Assembly (NCBI GenBank): GCA_010093515.1
Contig: MU001696.1
Span: forward strand, 208,258 to 272,257
Source of the DNA: Lineolata rhizophorae
Taxonomy: Eukaryota; Ascomycota; Dothideomycetes; Lineolatales; Lineolataceae
Direction: 5' to 3'
DNA length: 64,000 bases
Shown in pieces: positions 23,122 through 34,649 of this stretch. A model generated the notes under the pieces. The model had not been told where the DNA came from and did not search any database. It saw nothing but the letters and a program-made list of their open reading frames with translations. The first letter of the stretch is position 1. Each line of letters starts with the position of its first letter. A program made the translations under genes and the position numbers.

Positions 23122-24160
23122 TTTGGTTGCGTGAGATGTTGACTCTACCTAGGTAGAAAGACGTCCGCTGATGACGTATGTACAGCGTCGCAAGAAGGTG
23201 CAGCAAGTCGCAGATGTGCCTCGCTTGAAAAGAAGCTCAGGTATTCGCGGAAGGGCAAATGAGTTGCGAATGTGTCGCGCGCGTGTGTGTATGTGTGCGT
23301 TGTGGCAGATACGGGGCGTGACGCGGCTTGGTCGGCGGTCTTATATGCGGGCGCAGAGCAAGCCTCGCGGCGCCTTGGCAGCTGGCTCCAGCAGCTTCCA
23401 AGCGCTGAGGTGTCGCGTCTTGCGGGCGGTTGGCGGGGCGAGGACAGCTAAGCGACGGGTGCATAGCCACAGTTGCCACGCGAGGTGCACCAGCCACAGG
23501 TGCTCCAGTGGTTCTCGGCAACGCCCGTCGCCACAGATTGCGAAGCTGCGAGCCACAAACGGCGGGCCTACTACATACTACGTACATACCGACATAGGTA
23601 CGTCCGTAGTACGTAGCTCCGCAGTCTACGCGTGGCGGCGATTTGTTATCAAGGCGATGCAGGGGCAAGAAGGATAGAGGCCTTGCGCTGTCAGCACTGC
23701 GGGGGAAGTAACCGCTCTCCCCAATTAGGACATCGTGAAATGTTCAGGGGCTCTTTCCAGGTCTTTTACATGGCCACGCTTCTTCGAAACAGCGCTCGGC
23801 GCACATTCGCCCACGATTCTTAGGAATTATCACCCCGCGAAAAATCGTAGTGGGTTTGCTTGAGAATAGTCCGTTGTTCGAGACGCCGCTGCCCAAGCCG
23901 GACTTGATAGCCCTGCAGTCACCCATTAGGCGTGGGGAGACCCCAACGACGCCGATGTCCTGAATGTGAGATGCATTTCCAACCAGTGAGTATTATACAG
24001 TGTGAGAATATCCGTGTCATCCAGGTGTCCCGGCCGGGAACTCCGTCTTCCCAAGAGAAGAGGACAGAACAAGACCATCCCAGCTAAACCAACCCCTAGC
24101 AACCCTCTCATCATTTCTCATCCTTCCACTTCTCATCTTCCCAGCAACGCAGGAAACCTG
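23122..24160. other. Intergenic, 1.04 kb
   Basis: This is the upstream region of the micro-gene and the 3' flank of TIM9. A cluster of TACGTAC/GTACGT-type words lies at 23571-23620. I see no protein-like frame and no RNA gene. Confidence 0.45.
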
Positions 24161-24643
24161 TTATCTGCCCGGAAGTCCGCCCGACGCCGACATGGCGGCG
24201 TTCTGCTCCTGGAAGCGGTTGCCCATGCGCTCGGAGCTCTTGAGGTGCTTGTCGATGCAGCGCATGACGCACGACTCCTCGCGCGAGCCGAGCGACTTTG
24301 ACGTGAAGTCGTTGATGCAGCTGTCAAAGCAGCTCTGCACGAGGTTGGAGTACATCTACGTGCAGTGGGAGAGGTCTGCATCAGCGGGAATCCATGGCGG
24401 GAGGAGAGATGGGAGAATGCGCATAGGCACGCGACAACGACTGCCAGCACCGTGAGCGCGGCCTCGGCGGCGCTAGGGAGCGAAGGGAAAATGCGAGGCC
24501 ACGTACCGTCATGAACTCCTTCATCTGCTTGCGCTCCATGATGGACTGCAGCTCGCGCTGCTCTGAGGCATTGAGGCTGGATGGGAAAGGTCAGCGAACG
24601 GTTGGGCATGCCTGGGGGGTCGTCAACGAGCGCACCTATCCAT
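24161..24643 (-). CDS. TIM9: Mitochondrial import chaperone Tim9
   Basis: A small Tim protein of the mitochondrial intermembrane space that, with Tim10, escorts hydrophobic carrier proteins to the TIM22 complex. Exons: 24643-24636 (8 nt), 24576-24507, 24355-24161; 90 aa. The spliced start [13 protein letters not shown] parallels yeast MDALNSKEQQEFQ, and FMT joins MYSNLVQSC as expected. Twin CX3C motifs at Cys35/Cys39 and Cys55/Cys59 form the two disulfides of the family. The end [15 protein letters not shown] is the Tim9 signature and separates it from Tim10. The first exon codes only two full residues, so the gene is easily mis-annotated. Confidence 0.95.
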
Positions 24644-27142
24644 TTCGAGATTAAATCGGAGTCAGTCGCGAGATGGGAAGAGCGACAGGCGGGACGTATG
24701 GCGCTCGATGCACGAAGGACGTGTGGTGGAAAGGAACGAAGAGTGGTCGAATTGCCTCGGCGAACGCTGCGTCGCTCTCGAGGCCGCTAGAAATGGCAAC
24801 GAGCTCTTTCGGTCTGCGGTAGGCGGTCACTGACGGCAGAAAAAAAAGGCACACGGGGGACGGGAATGCTACGGGCTTGGCGGTCTTGGCACCACTCGCG
24901 GTGCACCTCCGTCATCCCGCGCGGCCGGAAGAAGTGAAGCTCCGCCAGTGCTCAAAGCGCGGCGCTACCTTGGTTTTTGCACACTCCATCGCCCGCCGCG
25001 AGCAGCTTCTCGATATCTCTGCCTTGCTTTGGGCCCTTTGGGACCCCCTCCCCCCTCCCTTATCGAGGCCCCGATCGCGGTCTTGCTGCAGGTACCTGGG
25101 TGACGGCAACATGGCGCCTGCATCGATATGAAAGACCACTATCGAAAGGAGCCTAGGCAGGTACCCGTGCCGTGTCACCCAAGCTCCGGCCGGGGCGGTT
25201 CCGGGGGGTTTACCACGTAAGGATTGCAGCGAGCAGCCTGAGACGGCCCGGACAGCAAGCAGGCCGTTGTCTTGGATTTGGCCAGCGGCGCAGTAAGCTT
25301 AGCCGTTGGCTGGCGATGATGTCAATTGGCGCCGGGTGGAGGTGTCCCTAGCTAGCAACCACAGGTGCGGGTTGAGGGCTGCGGGTTGCGTCGACGTGCG
25401 CTTCGTGCAACGGCCTCCAGGCTGGCCGCGAGCTCTTGGGGCGTGGCAGCCGACTTGCGCTCTCAGCGCCGCCGCCGCGCTGCGGAGAGGATCCTGCTTA
25501 GGGCACGGCGGATGTAGGGAGGAAGCGTGCGGAGGGGCATCGAAAGCATGTCTCGCTGGATGCGGCCACGGCCGGCCGAGCGCGGGACAAATATAGAAGC
25601 ATTGTTGCAGCGTGCATTCTTTGACGCCGGGGATGGGACAGGCAGACGGATGAGTGATGGGCAGCGTGCAGTGATTTTTGGCCCGGCGACGAGACGGGAT
25701 TCGCCCGCGCCGGCGCAGCCAGAAGCAGGACGTGCAGGGCGAGCGGCAGCCCAGCGCCGTCGCACGCGCACCGCCTCGCTTCCCGCCTCGCCGCCCCAGT
25801 CGTCTTCTCTCGTCTCTGCTTGCTTGCCGGCTGCTTGCTTGGTTGCTTTAGCTGCCCGCGCTCGACAGCATCGCGCCCCCGTCGCTCTCTGTCTCTCTCT
25901 TGTCGCCGTCGCCGCGCCCTGCCCGTGCGCTCAAAGACTGCTCCCCTCGCGTTGCCGCCGGCTGCTGCGCTCGCGACCGGCCCTTGGGCTCGCCGTCCCC
26001 GCGGCGCGCTCTGCCAAACCCGCACCACGCTCCGCCCATCGTCGATGCGCCCGCGTCTGCGCGCCCGCCGCCTCCCTGTTGCTGCCGCCGCCGCCGCTCT
26101 CTGCGTGCCCGGCCGTGCACCCCTTGACCCTGCCGCCAACGTGGCCGCCGGCCGCGCGCCGTCACGACTCCTTCGACACACCAGACGCCGTCTCTCGTGC
26201 GGCCCACCGACAGGCCTGGTAGCCCCGAGCGCGCGGCGGGAAGCGAAACCATAGCCCGCCGGACGAAAATAGCCCGCTTGGCCTGCTGTTGGGCTTGACG
26301 AAAGAAGAAAAAAACACCAGGGAAGATAAAGGAAAAAGGAAGGCTGCAAGCAAAGCTCGAGCAGAGAGCCAAAAGGACACCCAGGCTTGCTGCCGTGTCT
26401 GCTGCTGGCTGCTGGCCGCTCGCCCACGCGCCCAGGGCCCCAGCAGTTCGCAGCACGTCCTCCCGCAGCCCGCGCGCCGCCCGCGGCGCCGCAGGCCCGC
26501 GTTTTCGCGTTGCGCAGAACTGCACGCCCGTTTCAACCTCCCACGCACCGCCAACGGAGCCAGGCCCGCCGCCAGCAAAACCCTCCTACGTCAGCCGCGC
26601 GCTTCAGCCCCCGACTTTCCCTCCTTCTGCCAAGGGGAGCTGGGCCCGTGTTGTCGTCCTCTCTTGGGCCAGCCTGCGACCGTCCCGCTCACCGCCCGGC
26701 GCCCTCGAGAGCCTCACCCTACTCAGCCCGTCAGCCGTCTCGTGCACCACCCACCTCTCCAACCTCGACCATTCGATCGCCTCCGGCCTACATTTCCTCT
26801 CAAACCTCCTTCCCTCTGCCGGCGACGACTTCCGTCACGCCCACAGCCGATCCTACGGCAGTCCCTCCTTGATCACCTCGACCGGCCCGCCTTGGATCCC
26901 AATCTACTCGTCCCATCGCCTCCCGCCTACGCCAGTCGCGGCCATCTTTTCGCGTCCGCGTTTCGGCTTCACTTCCGCTCGCGCGCACACCGGACTGCAG
27001 TCCTGCGCGCGGCCGCACGAGCTCACGCCCCTGCATACCTACCCCGCCCGATCGAATATACTATCGGACGTCGCCAGAGGCTACACAAGGAGAAGGGCGC
27101 GTCTCATCTGATCCCCCGCAATCCCCCTCGCCGCCGCTCCCT
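24644..27142. other. Intergenic, 2.5 kb, GC-rich leader
   Basis: This is the divergent space between TIM9 and the RhoGAP gene. From about 25430 to 27140 the DNA is GC- and pyrimidine-rich, so long stop-free frames appear on both strands; their translations are Pro/Ala/Arg/Ser-rich noise. It probably contains a long promoter and 5' UTR for the RhoGAP. No separate gene is supported. Confidence 0.5.
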
Positions 27143-30100
27143 ATGCCCAACGGCGGCCACTCGGCGCACCGCGCCAAGGACGGCGAACCGCAGCCGATCC
27201 CCCCGGGCGCGGAAGGCGTCCCTTCCAAGCGCGACCTTGCCTCGTGGTGGAAAAACTTCTCCAAGCGTGCCCCCAAGAGAGACGAGGAGAAAGGTACTAG
27301 ACTCGCTCGTACGCTCAAGGGACCGTTCAGCCGGTCCCTTACTGCGCTCCGCCGGCGTCTGTCGGAGGAGCCAATTCATAAAAATGGGCTAACTTCGTCT
27401 GCTGCAGAGCCGCCGCCATCGCCGGGCATCTTCGGCGTGCCGCTTGCGACCAGCATACGGTACGCCAATGTTGCCATCTCGCTATACGATAACGAGGGCC
27501 GCAGCTACATATACGGCTATGTGCCTATAGTAGTCGCAAAATGCGGCGTCTTCCTCAAGGAGAAAGGTATTTGCCATCAATGTTTTACTGTTTTCGAGAT
27601 GGCAGCTTAGACTCGTGGGTTCATATTCTTATGAGAGTGCTTACGGCCGGTCTACAGCAACTGATGTGGAAGGCATTTTCCGACTGGCCGGTTCCGAGAA
27701 ACGCATCAAGGAACTGCGCCAGGCCTTCGACTCGCCCGAGCGATATGGGAAAGGGCTGGATTGGACCGGATACACGGTGCACGATGCTGCCAACATCTTG
27801 CGTCGATATTTCAATCAGCTGCCGGAGCCCATCATCCCTCTGGAGTTCTACGATCGCTTCAGAGACCCGCTCCGCAATCACCAGTCGCAAGCCGTCGGTC
27901 CGATGGATGGCCAGGGTAACACAGTTGGCGAGTTCAACCACGACAAGGCGATCCGTTGGTATCAGCAATTGATCACGGAGCTGCCTCCGCTGAATCGGCA
28001 GCTCCTGCTTTACATCCTCGACCTGCTCGCCGTCTTTGCGTCCAAGTCAGACCTCAACAAGATGACCACCGCAAACTTGGCAGCAATCTTCCAGCCCGGC
28101 ATTCTCTCCCACCCGGCTCACGACATGGCTCCTCACGAGTACCGCCTCAGCCAGGACGTCCTCATCTACCTCATCGAGAACCAAGACCACTTCCTCATCG
28201 GCATGCAAGGCACCGCCGCAGACGAGAAGACAGTCCAAGAGGTGCAGAGTGGTCCGCCAACTCCTTCCGGACGCACCGCTAGTGCTGTCGTTGGAGGCTC
28301 CTCCTCCAAGGCCCTCGGCCGATCTTCGTCCAATGCTAGTATGGGCGCTGAGAGCGTTCGCAAATACGGCGCCATTCGGCGCAATGTCTCTGTTTCGTCG
28401 CGGCAATCTCGCAATTCCATGGGCACCTCCAGCCCTGTGACGCCGTCTTTCGGCGGTTCTGGTGTCCACCGGAGCAACACAGTGCCGTCCAAGAAATCTC
28501 CCATTATGAAGCCTACGCGCTTCAACAAGCCGTCCGACCCGCCTACGCCGACGTCGGGATTGTCTCCCTTGACGCCACTATCTTCCGGTGCCGGCTTGGC
28601 GGCACCTGCGGCCTCTAGTGCGCAAGGAACTGAGGTACGCAGTTCCTCGGATCCCTCTGCGCGTGCTTTAGGCTCGCCGCCGTCCTCGTCAAGCGACCAT
28701 ACCACGCCGCGCGCGTCAGCACCTAATGCGACCAGTCAGGTTGCCGCGGGATCAGGACCACCGCCGGCGGGTACTGATGCCCCGCCGCAGCAGCATTTCG
28801 GGGAAATCAAAGAACATCACCAGACTCGCACGCCTCCCCGCGTCAAGCCCGGCGAGCAGCCGACGACGAGCGACCACCCCCCCGAGGTCGAGCCGACTGC
28901 GTCATCCCCCTCCGAGCAGCGTGAGCAGTCCCTCAGCAGCCGCACCTTCACAGCTATGTTTGCAGGTAAATCGCCGGGTTCCGCTAGCGAAGCCGACCGC
29001 CGCGATGCGCGTCGCCCCAACAAGTTGCAGAAGAGGCGCACGCCGAGCGCGAATCCGAGCGCGCACAGCTCGAGCAACTCGTTGTCCGGCAGTCGCGATA
29101 TAGGACTCTCCATTCCCGGCTCGTACGCCGTATCGGAAGGAGCGACATCGCCGCTAGCGCCTAGCTCGGCGGCCGTGACCCCGGCCACATCGGCGCCACA
29201 GCATAGCGGGCCCATCCTCGAGCAGACGGCCACGGTGACGCTGCCCCAGAAGCAGTCCGGCAGCAACAGCCTAAAGCCTGAGTCGCCGACGCAGTCGCTC
29301 CGCTCCCACTCCACCGTGACGGACTACTCGGAGCACGAGCAGGGCGGCGACGACGCGGCCGGCCCCGCCAGCGCTACCAGTGCCACCGGCAGCGCATCCG
29401 GCACCCCCGGCGACCGCAAGGAGAAGAAGCGTCGCTGGCGGCTGTCGTCGAACAAGCGGCGCGAGGAAGGCGCGAGCGTCTCGCACCCTTCGGCCGCGGA
29501 GCGCAGCGCCACTAGCGTGTCGAGCACGGGCGGAACGGAGCAGATGCAGCAGAGCGCCGCCTCGTTCGCGGCGCCGGATCAGTCGGCGTCGACGTTGGCG
29601 GCGTCGCAGTCGTCGGCGGCGGCGACGGCGGCGGTATCGTCCCAGACGCAGACGCAAGCGCCAGCCCAGCAGCTCCAACAGCAGCAGCACTCTCAGCAGC
29701 AGCAACTCCAGCAGGGCCAGCTGCTGCCGCAGTCGCTGCAGCAACAGCATCAGCATCAGCAACAGGCGTTCCAGCCCGGCCAAGTGCCGCCGCCGCAACA
29801 GCAGCATCAGCACCAGCAGGTGCCTCTGGGCCACTCGTCGTTCCCGCTCTCGGACAAGGAGCGGGACGGCAAAGAGGAGAAGAAGGGCCCGATCGACTGG
29901 TTCCGCGGCAAGCTGGCGGAGCGCAAGGAGCGCAGCGAGGCCGAGAAGCGCGCCAAGAGCCCGCCCGCCAGCACGACCAAGTTCGAGTTCGGCGCCGCCG
30001 CCGCCGCCGCGGGCGGGAGTCGCCAGAGCTTGGGCGTCGAGAACGGCGCCCAGCATAGGCGGGGCAAGTCGATGGACGCGGCGAGGGAGCAAGGCGCCGG

Positions 30101-30185
30101 CGGTAGGGGCGGCGGGTCCGGTGGTATCGGGGCGATTGCGGAGGCGAGGAGGCCGGGGAGTAGTGGGGGACAGGGGAGGAATTGA
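27143..30185 (+). CDS. RhoGAP protein, Sac7/Bag7 type
   Basis: A GTPase-activating protein that switches off Rho GTPases and so controls actin polarity and wall-integrity signalling. Exons: 27143-27293, 27408-27566, 27658-30185 (945 aa). Introns of 114 and 91 nt rebuild KEPPPSPGIFGVPL and FLKEKATDVEGIFRLAG. The RhoGAP domain lies roughly at residues 55-280. The arginine finger is in GIFRLAG (about Arg112), and other family blocks are GYTVHDAANILRRYFNQLPEP, cut here to its core RRYFNQLPEP, and LAAIFQPGILSHP. The text SYIYGYVPIVVAKCGVFLKE is the Sac7 branch signature. The remaining 650 residues are disordered, Ser/Pro-rich, with a Gln/His run (about 29680-29830) and a basic, charged end. Confidence 0.92.
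29676..29820. repeat. CAG/CAA/CAT repeat tract coding Gln/His
   Basis: Interrupted triplet repeats within the RhoGAP tail code for a Gln-rich stretch with His interruptions. Length variation between strains is likely. Confidence 0.7.
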
Positions 30186-31429
30186 GTTGGGAGGGGTGTC
30201 TTTGGATCGAGTTATGGGGGTTGAGGAGGTGGGATGATGGGCGGTTTGGAATAGGCGGGTCCGTGTTGTTTCGGTTGGTTGGTTGTACAGCGCTGTGGAT
30301 TGTGTATGGGTGTCTTACGAGGAGGGTGCCTCTGTGGCAGGGTAATTATTGGTGGCACGGCACATTCGAGAGCGACTTTCTTTTTTTTCTCTTTTATCAT
30401 GTTTTTCTTTCCTAAGGCCCCTTCCCTTCTCCCTCTATTGGGACGGTTTCGGTGGGAGGTAAAGGGGATGATGACGGAAAACTGGCGTCGGCGGACCGCG
30501 AATTCATACCCGGGCGTGTTGCTGTTGGGCTGTTGTACCTTTTTCTTCTTGTCTGTTCCCTCACCTGCTTTTCAACTCTTGTTCTTTTTTTCTTCCCCTG
30601 TTTCTCATGTGTGGGCGGCCTGCTTGCCTCTTCTGTTCACAACTTCTTGTCATGATTCTCCCTGTTCCACCCGTCTTGTTGTCCAAGCACATTCCCCTTG
30701 TTTTCTTTTCTCGTGCCCCTTCCCATTGCGTAATTTGGCGTCGGCGTGTGTGTAATGCGGGCTTTGGATTACCGCGAGCCTGCCCTTTTTTTTTTGTCTT
30801 GTGCGACTTGCTGGTTTGGGGGAGGGAGAGTGGGCGGTACTTCTTGTCCCGGCTGGTGGCTAGCTGGCTGACCGTCGTGTTGCGTATTGTTTGTTGAGCA
30901 AGACGCGTTGCCCGTCTGCCTTGTTCGTCCCGCCGTGGGCGTGCGTTTGGATGTCAAAATCCTTCTTTTCTGTTTTTTACTTCTCCTTCCGACCTTTTTG
31001 CCCCTTATTCAACCGCGTTCGAGGATGCTCTCGTGTCTCCCTACTGCGGCGGCTAGGGTGGCCAGTAATAATCTTATTTTCTGGCTTGGCTGCTGCGGTT
31101 GACCGGCAAGATGTGCGCTTGCCGAGACTGGGACGGTTGATTGTTGGGGGTTCATTATTCTTTCGGGGAGAGTGCGGATCCGTGGATCCGGCCGGGCTTT
31201 GTATGTAAAGAAACTGTGACGAATGATCACGAATGTAATTGTCGTGCTAACTTGCCGAGTCGAGAGTGAGGTGGGGATATGATGTGTGTTTACGTTGGGT
31301 AATTGGGGGAGAAGGGTGCTGCTTTGGCTATGGGATAGGACGGGAAAAAAGGCTTGTGCTGCTGGAAATAAGAAATAATTACTATTTCGGTTCTGGAATT
31401 ATGCTTGGGTGCGTGTCTCGCTAGGTTGT

Positions 31430-31465
31430 TCGTGCGGTTAGAAGACGTGTCTTCTAGCCGTACGA
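31430..31465. repeat. 17-bp near-perfect inverted repeat (hairpin)
   Basis: Two 17-nt arms centred on TAGAAGAC-GT-GTCTTCTA pair along their whole length with a 2-nt centre. Only two pairs are not Watson-Crick, and both are G-U compatible in the plus-strand RNA. It lies in the intergenic space 1.2 kb beyond the RhoGAP stop. Confidence 0.85.
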
Positions 31466-32417
31466 TACGGACACATTAAAAGTTCGATTTTGGGTGCTAT
31501 GCGAACCCATAAGGGATTCTTTAAGTATTGAATGAGGGTATGGGCATAGGGAATTCCAAAGATTAAAACATTATGTCTAATATGCTAGAATGTCATGAAA
31601 CCTTCAGCGGCAGTTTATACCCTTAATCCTGATACACATATTTACATTACGGCATTTCCCCAAAACTATATAAATCCCCACTCTTTACAGAACTATATCT
31701 CAATCAATCAACCCGCTAATAAGAAAGCGCACCAATGATTCCCAGACAAGTACTCAATCTATCGTTCTATCTGACGGACGGTTTCTGTGGCTCAATCCGA
31801 CATAGACCTCTTCCCCTAGGTTGTGTCTTCGTGCATGCCCTCAATTCCTTCCCTATTTTGGTCAAATTTTACCGCCCAGAGAAATCACGTTGGCGCTTTG
31901 AACTTCGGTCGAGCCTACGTACAGTTATATCGATTGTCGTCTCGTTGTCGGACCGCCCGAAGTGGGCTACGATCCTTGGCAGTCGTTGCCCGGTTGGGTC
32001 TAACCACATCGCGTAACGCCATTGCAGCGTTCTCAACGCCGCGAGATATACACGCCCACTCCAGAACCTCGGGAGCTAATGTAGTCCGCAAAACCTCTGC
32101 AGAGCTTCGAGTTACATTGTAGAAATGTCGAAGTTTCATCTTAGTCTAAAGACACCATACGAACTTTGACAGAATAAACCTAAGAGGCAACCTCCTCGCG
32201 CCGCTAGAACCACGTCTAGCCGCGAGGCCACTGAAAAGATGATGGCGACTACAAATCAACCCAGCCAGCCTCATTTGTCCCGCTAATAGCCGTGCCGGCG
32301 ATTGCGTTGCGTCGAAAGCCATAGGCCTTAGCTCTTCGGCCATGTGAACGACGTTGCGTCCTGTTACGTACAAGATTTCCCGTAGTGGAGGCAGAGGCCG
32401 GAATACCTCCTATCGCG

Positions 32418-32437
32418 GGCCGGAATGAGTTCCGGCC
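32418..32437. repeat. 8-bp inverted repeat with 4-nt spacer
   Basis: GGCCGGAA, spacer TGAG, TTCCGGCC. It lies about 230 bp upstream of the IDO start codon and could be a dimeric protein-binding site or chance. Confidence 0.6.
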
Positions 32438-32668
32438 ACGACATATATACGCGCGAGCGAGCTACGCATTAGCTAGTGGAGTGTGCACTCAAAAGTCAAA
32501 GCCACAAGCTTCGAAGCCACACCACGTGACTTTTCTCACAAAGAACGATTCCTCGTCTGCCTTCCAACAACAGCCATTGTCGTTGTGGAATATCATTCTC
32601 GTCGACCTCATACCAACCTCGGTTTAGTATTAACTTACGACGTTGACACAGTCCAACAACAATCAATC

Positions 32669-34649
32669 ATGTCTGCTCCGCACCCTCCCCCTTCTCCCCT
32701 TGCCCCCTTCCCCGTCCTCATCCCCTCCACTCTCCGCCCCACCGACCACACCCTCCCCGCCTTCATGGTGTCTACTCCCCGCGGCTTCCTCCCCCGCGGC
32801 GATCCCATCCACACCCTCCCCCCCGCCTTCGCCCCTCTGTCCGCCCTCCTCGCCGCGATGCCGATCCGCACCGCGTCCGGCACGCCGGGCCTGCTAGCGC
32901 GCTTCTCGCTCGGCCGCGCCATCGACGCGCAGGGCGCGCTGCCGGACCTGACGGCCGAGGTGGAGCGCCATCGCGACGACAGGTGTCTGATGACGGCGCT
33001 GTACCGCGACTACGCGTTCGTGGCGAGCGCGTACCTGCTGGAACCGTGCCACGAGCGGTGGGTGGGCGGGAAGCAGGAGGAAGGGTACGGGCTGGGGAGG
33101 GAGAGGCTGCCGAAGTGCGTGGCGAGGCCGATTGTGAGGGTTGCTGAGATGTAAGTTGGGGGAAGAGTTGCTTTGCTTGGTTTGTTCTGTGATGTTGGTT
33201 AGTGGGAAGGAGGCTCATTCGAATGGTTGATAGTGCGGGGTTCAAACCATTCATGGAGTATGCGGGGAGTTATGCTCTGTATAACTACCGCCTTGAAGAT
33301 CCTGCAAGAGGCCTCGAGTACGACAACCTGCGTCTGATACGCGCGTTCGAACATGGTCTTGACCCGACGTCGTCCGAGGCTGGTTTCGTACTTGTACACG
33401 TGGCAATGGTGCGGCATTCAGGAAAGCTGGTGGAAGGGTCGATGCAAGCGCTGGAAGGCTGCGAAAAGCGTGAGAGGGACAAATTTAACGAAGGAATGAA
33501 GAAAGTGGTGAAAGCGATGTCAGACGTAAATAGAGTTATGAACGGTAAGCCAGGCTGTTTCTCGCCACGTCCACCAGAGCTTCTTTACTTTGATCCACTG
33601 GATGAACTACACTGCTGTGAAGCAAACTCAAAATTACAGAATGCCTTAATGGACAAACTCAAGAAACTAACCTGACCTGTCAGAAATGTGGTCCAAGAGC
33701 AAGCCGGCTAGCTACACCAACTTTCGCACTTTCATCTTCGGCATCACCAGCCAGTCCATGTTCCCCAACGGCGTTATCTACGAAGGCGTCAGCGACGAAC
33801 CGAAGTCCTTCCGTGGCGAGTCCGGTGCGAACGACAGCATGGTGAGTGTACATACCATGCATAACCCTCTTCACTTTCAAGGATTGCAAACCGCACCCAA
33901 ACCCAACAACTCATCACTTATCCACCACCAACCTCTACTTGTCCACTTATCTAACCTCTCCTTCATCCAACAGATCCCCCTCCTCGACAACCTACTCCAG
34001 ATCACCATGCCCGCGACGCCCCTCACCTCCATCCTGCAAGACTTCCGGTCCTACCGGCCGGGCAACCACCGCGAGTTCCTTGAGTGGGTGGCAGCGGCCT
34101 CGACAGCGTACGAACTCAAGACCTTTGCTCTGGCCGACCCGACCTCGGCGGCCTTGTACGTGCGCGCCCTAGACCAGGTGCGCGACTTCCGCTGGCGCCA
34201 CTGGTGCTTCACGCGCGAATACATCCTCAAGAACACAAGCCATCCGACGGCAACGGGCGGGAGTCCGATTGTCACTGTGAGTCTCTCTTTGGCCTTTTGC
34301 GTTTTCTTCTATTTTCGGCTCTCTTTGGTTTGCTTTGTTTACACGCCGCCGGGCCCCGAGCGACGGGACCTTTTGTTGGTCGGCCGCAGCACCTACGGGC
34401 TTCCGTTTTCGTCCAATGCGGACAGGCAGTGATGCGAACAAGAGGCTGACAGACGTGAAACAACCTCAACGACGGCGGCAGTGGCTTCCCAACCAGCTGA
34501 ACGCGGTGCTTTCGCAGATGGCGTCGGCAGCCTCGCATTGCGGGTCCGCTGCGGACGTCGAGGACATAATGGACACAGTCCGGTCCCAGCAGTCGCGGCT
34601 ACAGAAGGAAGTCGAAAAGTACTGCTTGGATAGGCAGATTGTGACTTGA
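32669..34649 (+). CDS. Indoleamine 2,3-dioxygenase
   Basis: A cytosolic heme enzyme that opens the tryptophan indole ring to N-formylkynurenine, the first step of the kynurenine/NAD route. Exons: 32669-33150, 33234-33544, 33684-33841, 33974-34276, 34482-34649 (473 aa). All four introns have clear donors and acceptors and the joined frame is continuous. Family blocks: DDRCLMTALYRDYAFVASAY, YGLGRERLPKCVARPI, EYAGSYALYNYRL, FRTFIFGI, MFPNGVIYEGV, FRGESGANDSMIPLLDNLL. The proximal heme ligand is expected at about His393 in FRWRHWCFTREYI, followed by TGGSPIVTWLPNQL across the last intron. Intron 3 is 132 nt without an in-frame stop. Fungi often have several IDO paralogues; which one this is cannot be told. 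Confidence 0.93.

Larger units (their letters stand above)
30186..32668. other. Intergenic, 2.5 kb
   Basis: The first kilobase is GT-rich on the plus strand and may be RhoGAP 3' UTR. It holds the long hairpin at 31430-31465 and the GGCCGGAA/TTCCGGCC inverted repeat at 32418-32437. A CACGTGAC element at 32523-32530 sits about 140 bp before the IDO start. No gene is recognised. Confidence 0.5.

Noticed and set aside
25430-27140. Long open frames on both strands, up to about 370 codons
   Set aside because: The DNA is GC- and pyrimidine-rich, so stops are rare. The translations are Arg/Pro/Ala/Ser-rich noise, overlap one another on both strands, and match no family.
29271-30092. 273-codon open frame opposite the RhoGAP tail
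   Set aside because: It is the complement of low-complexity, Ser/Gln/Ala-rich coding DNA; the Leu/Arg-rich text is an artefact of that composition.
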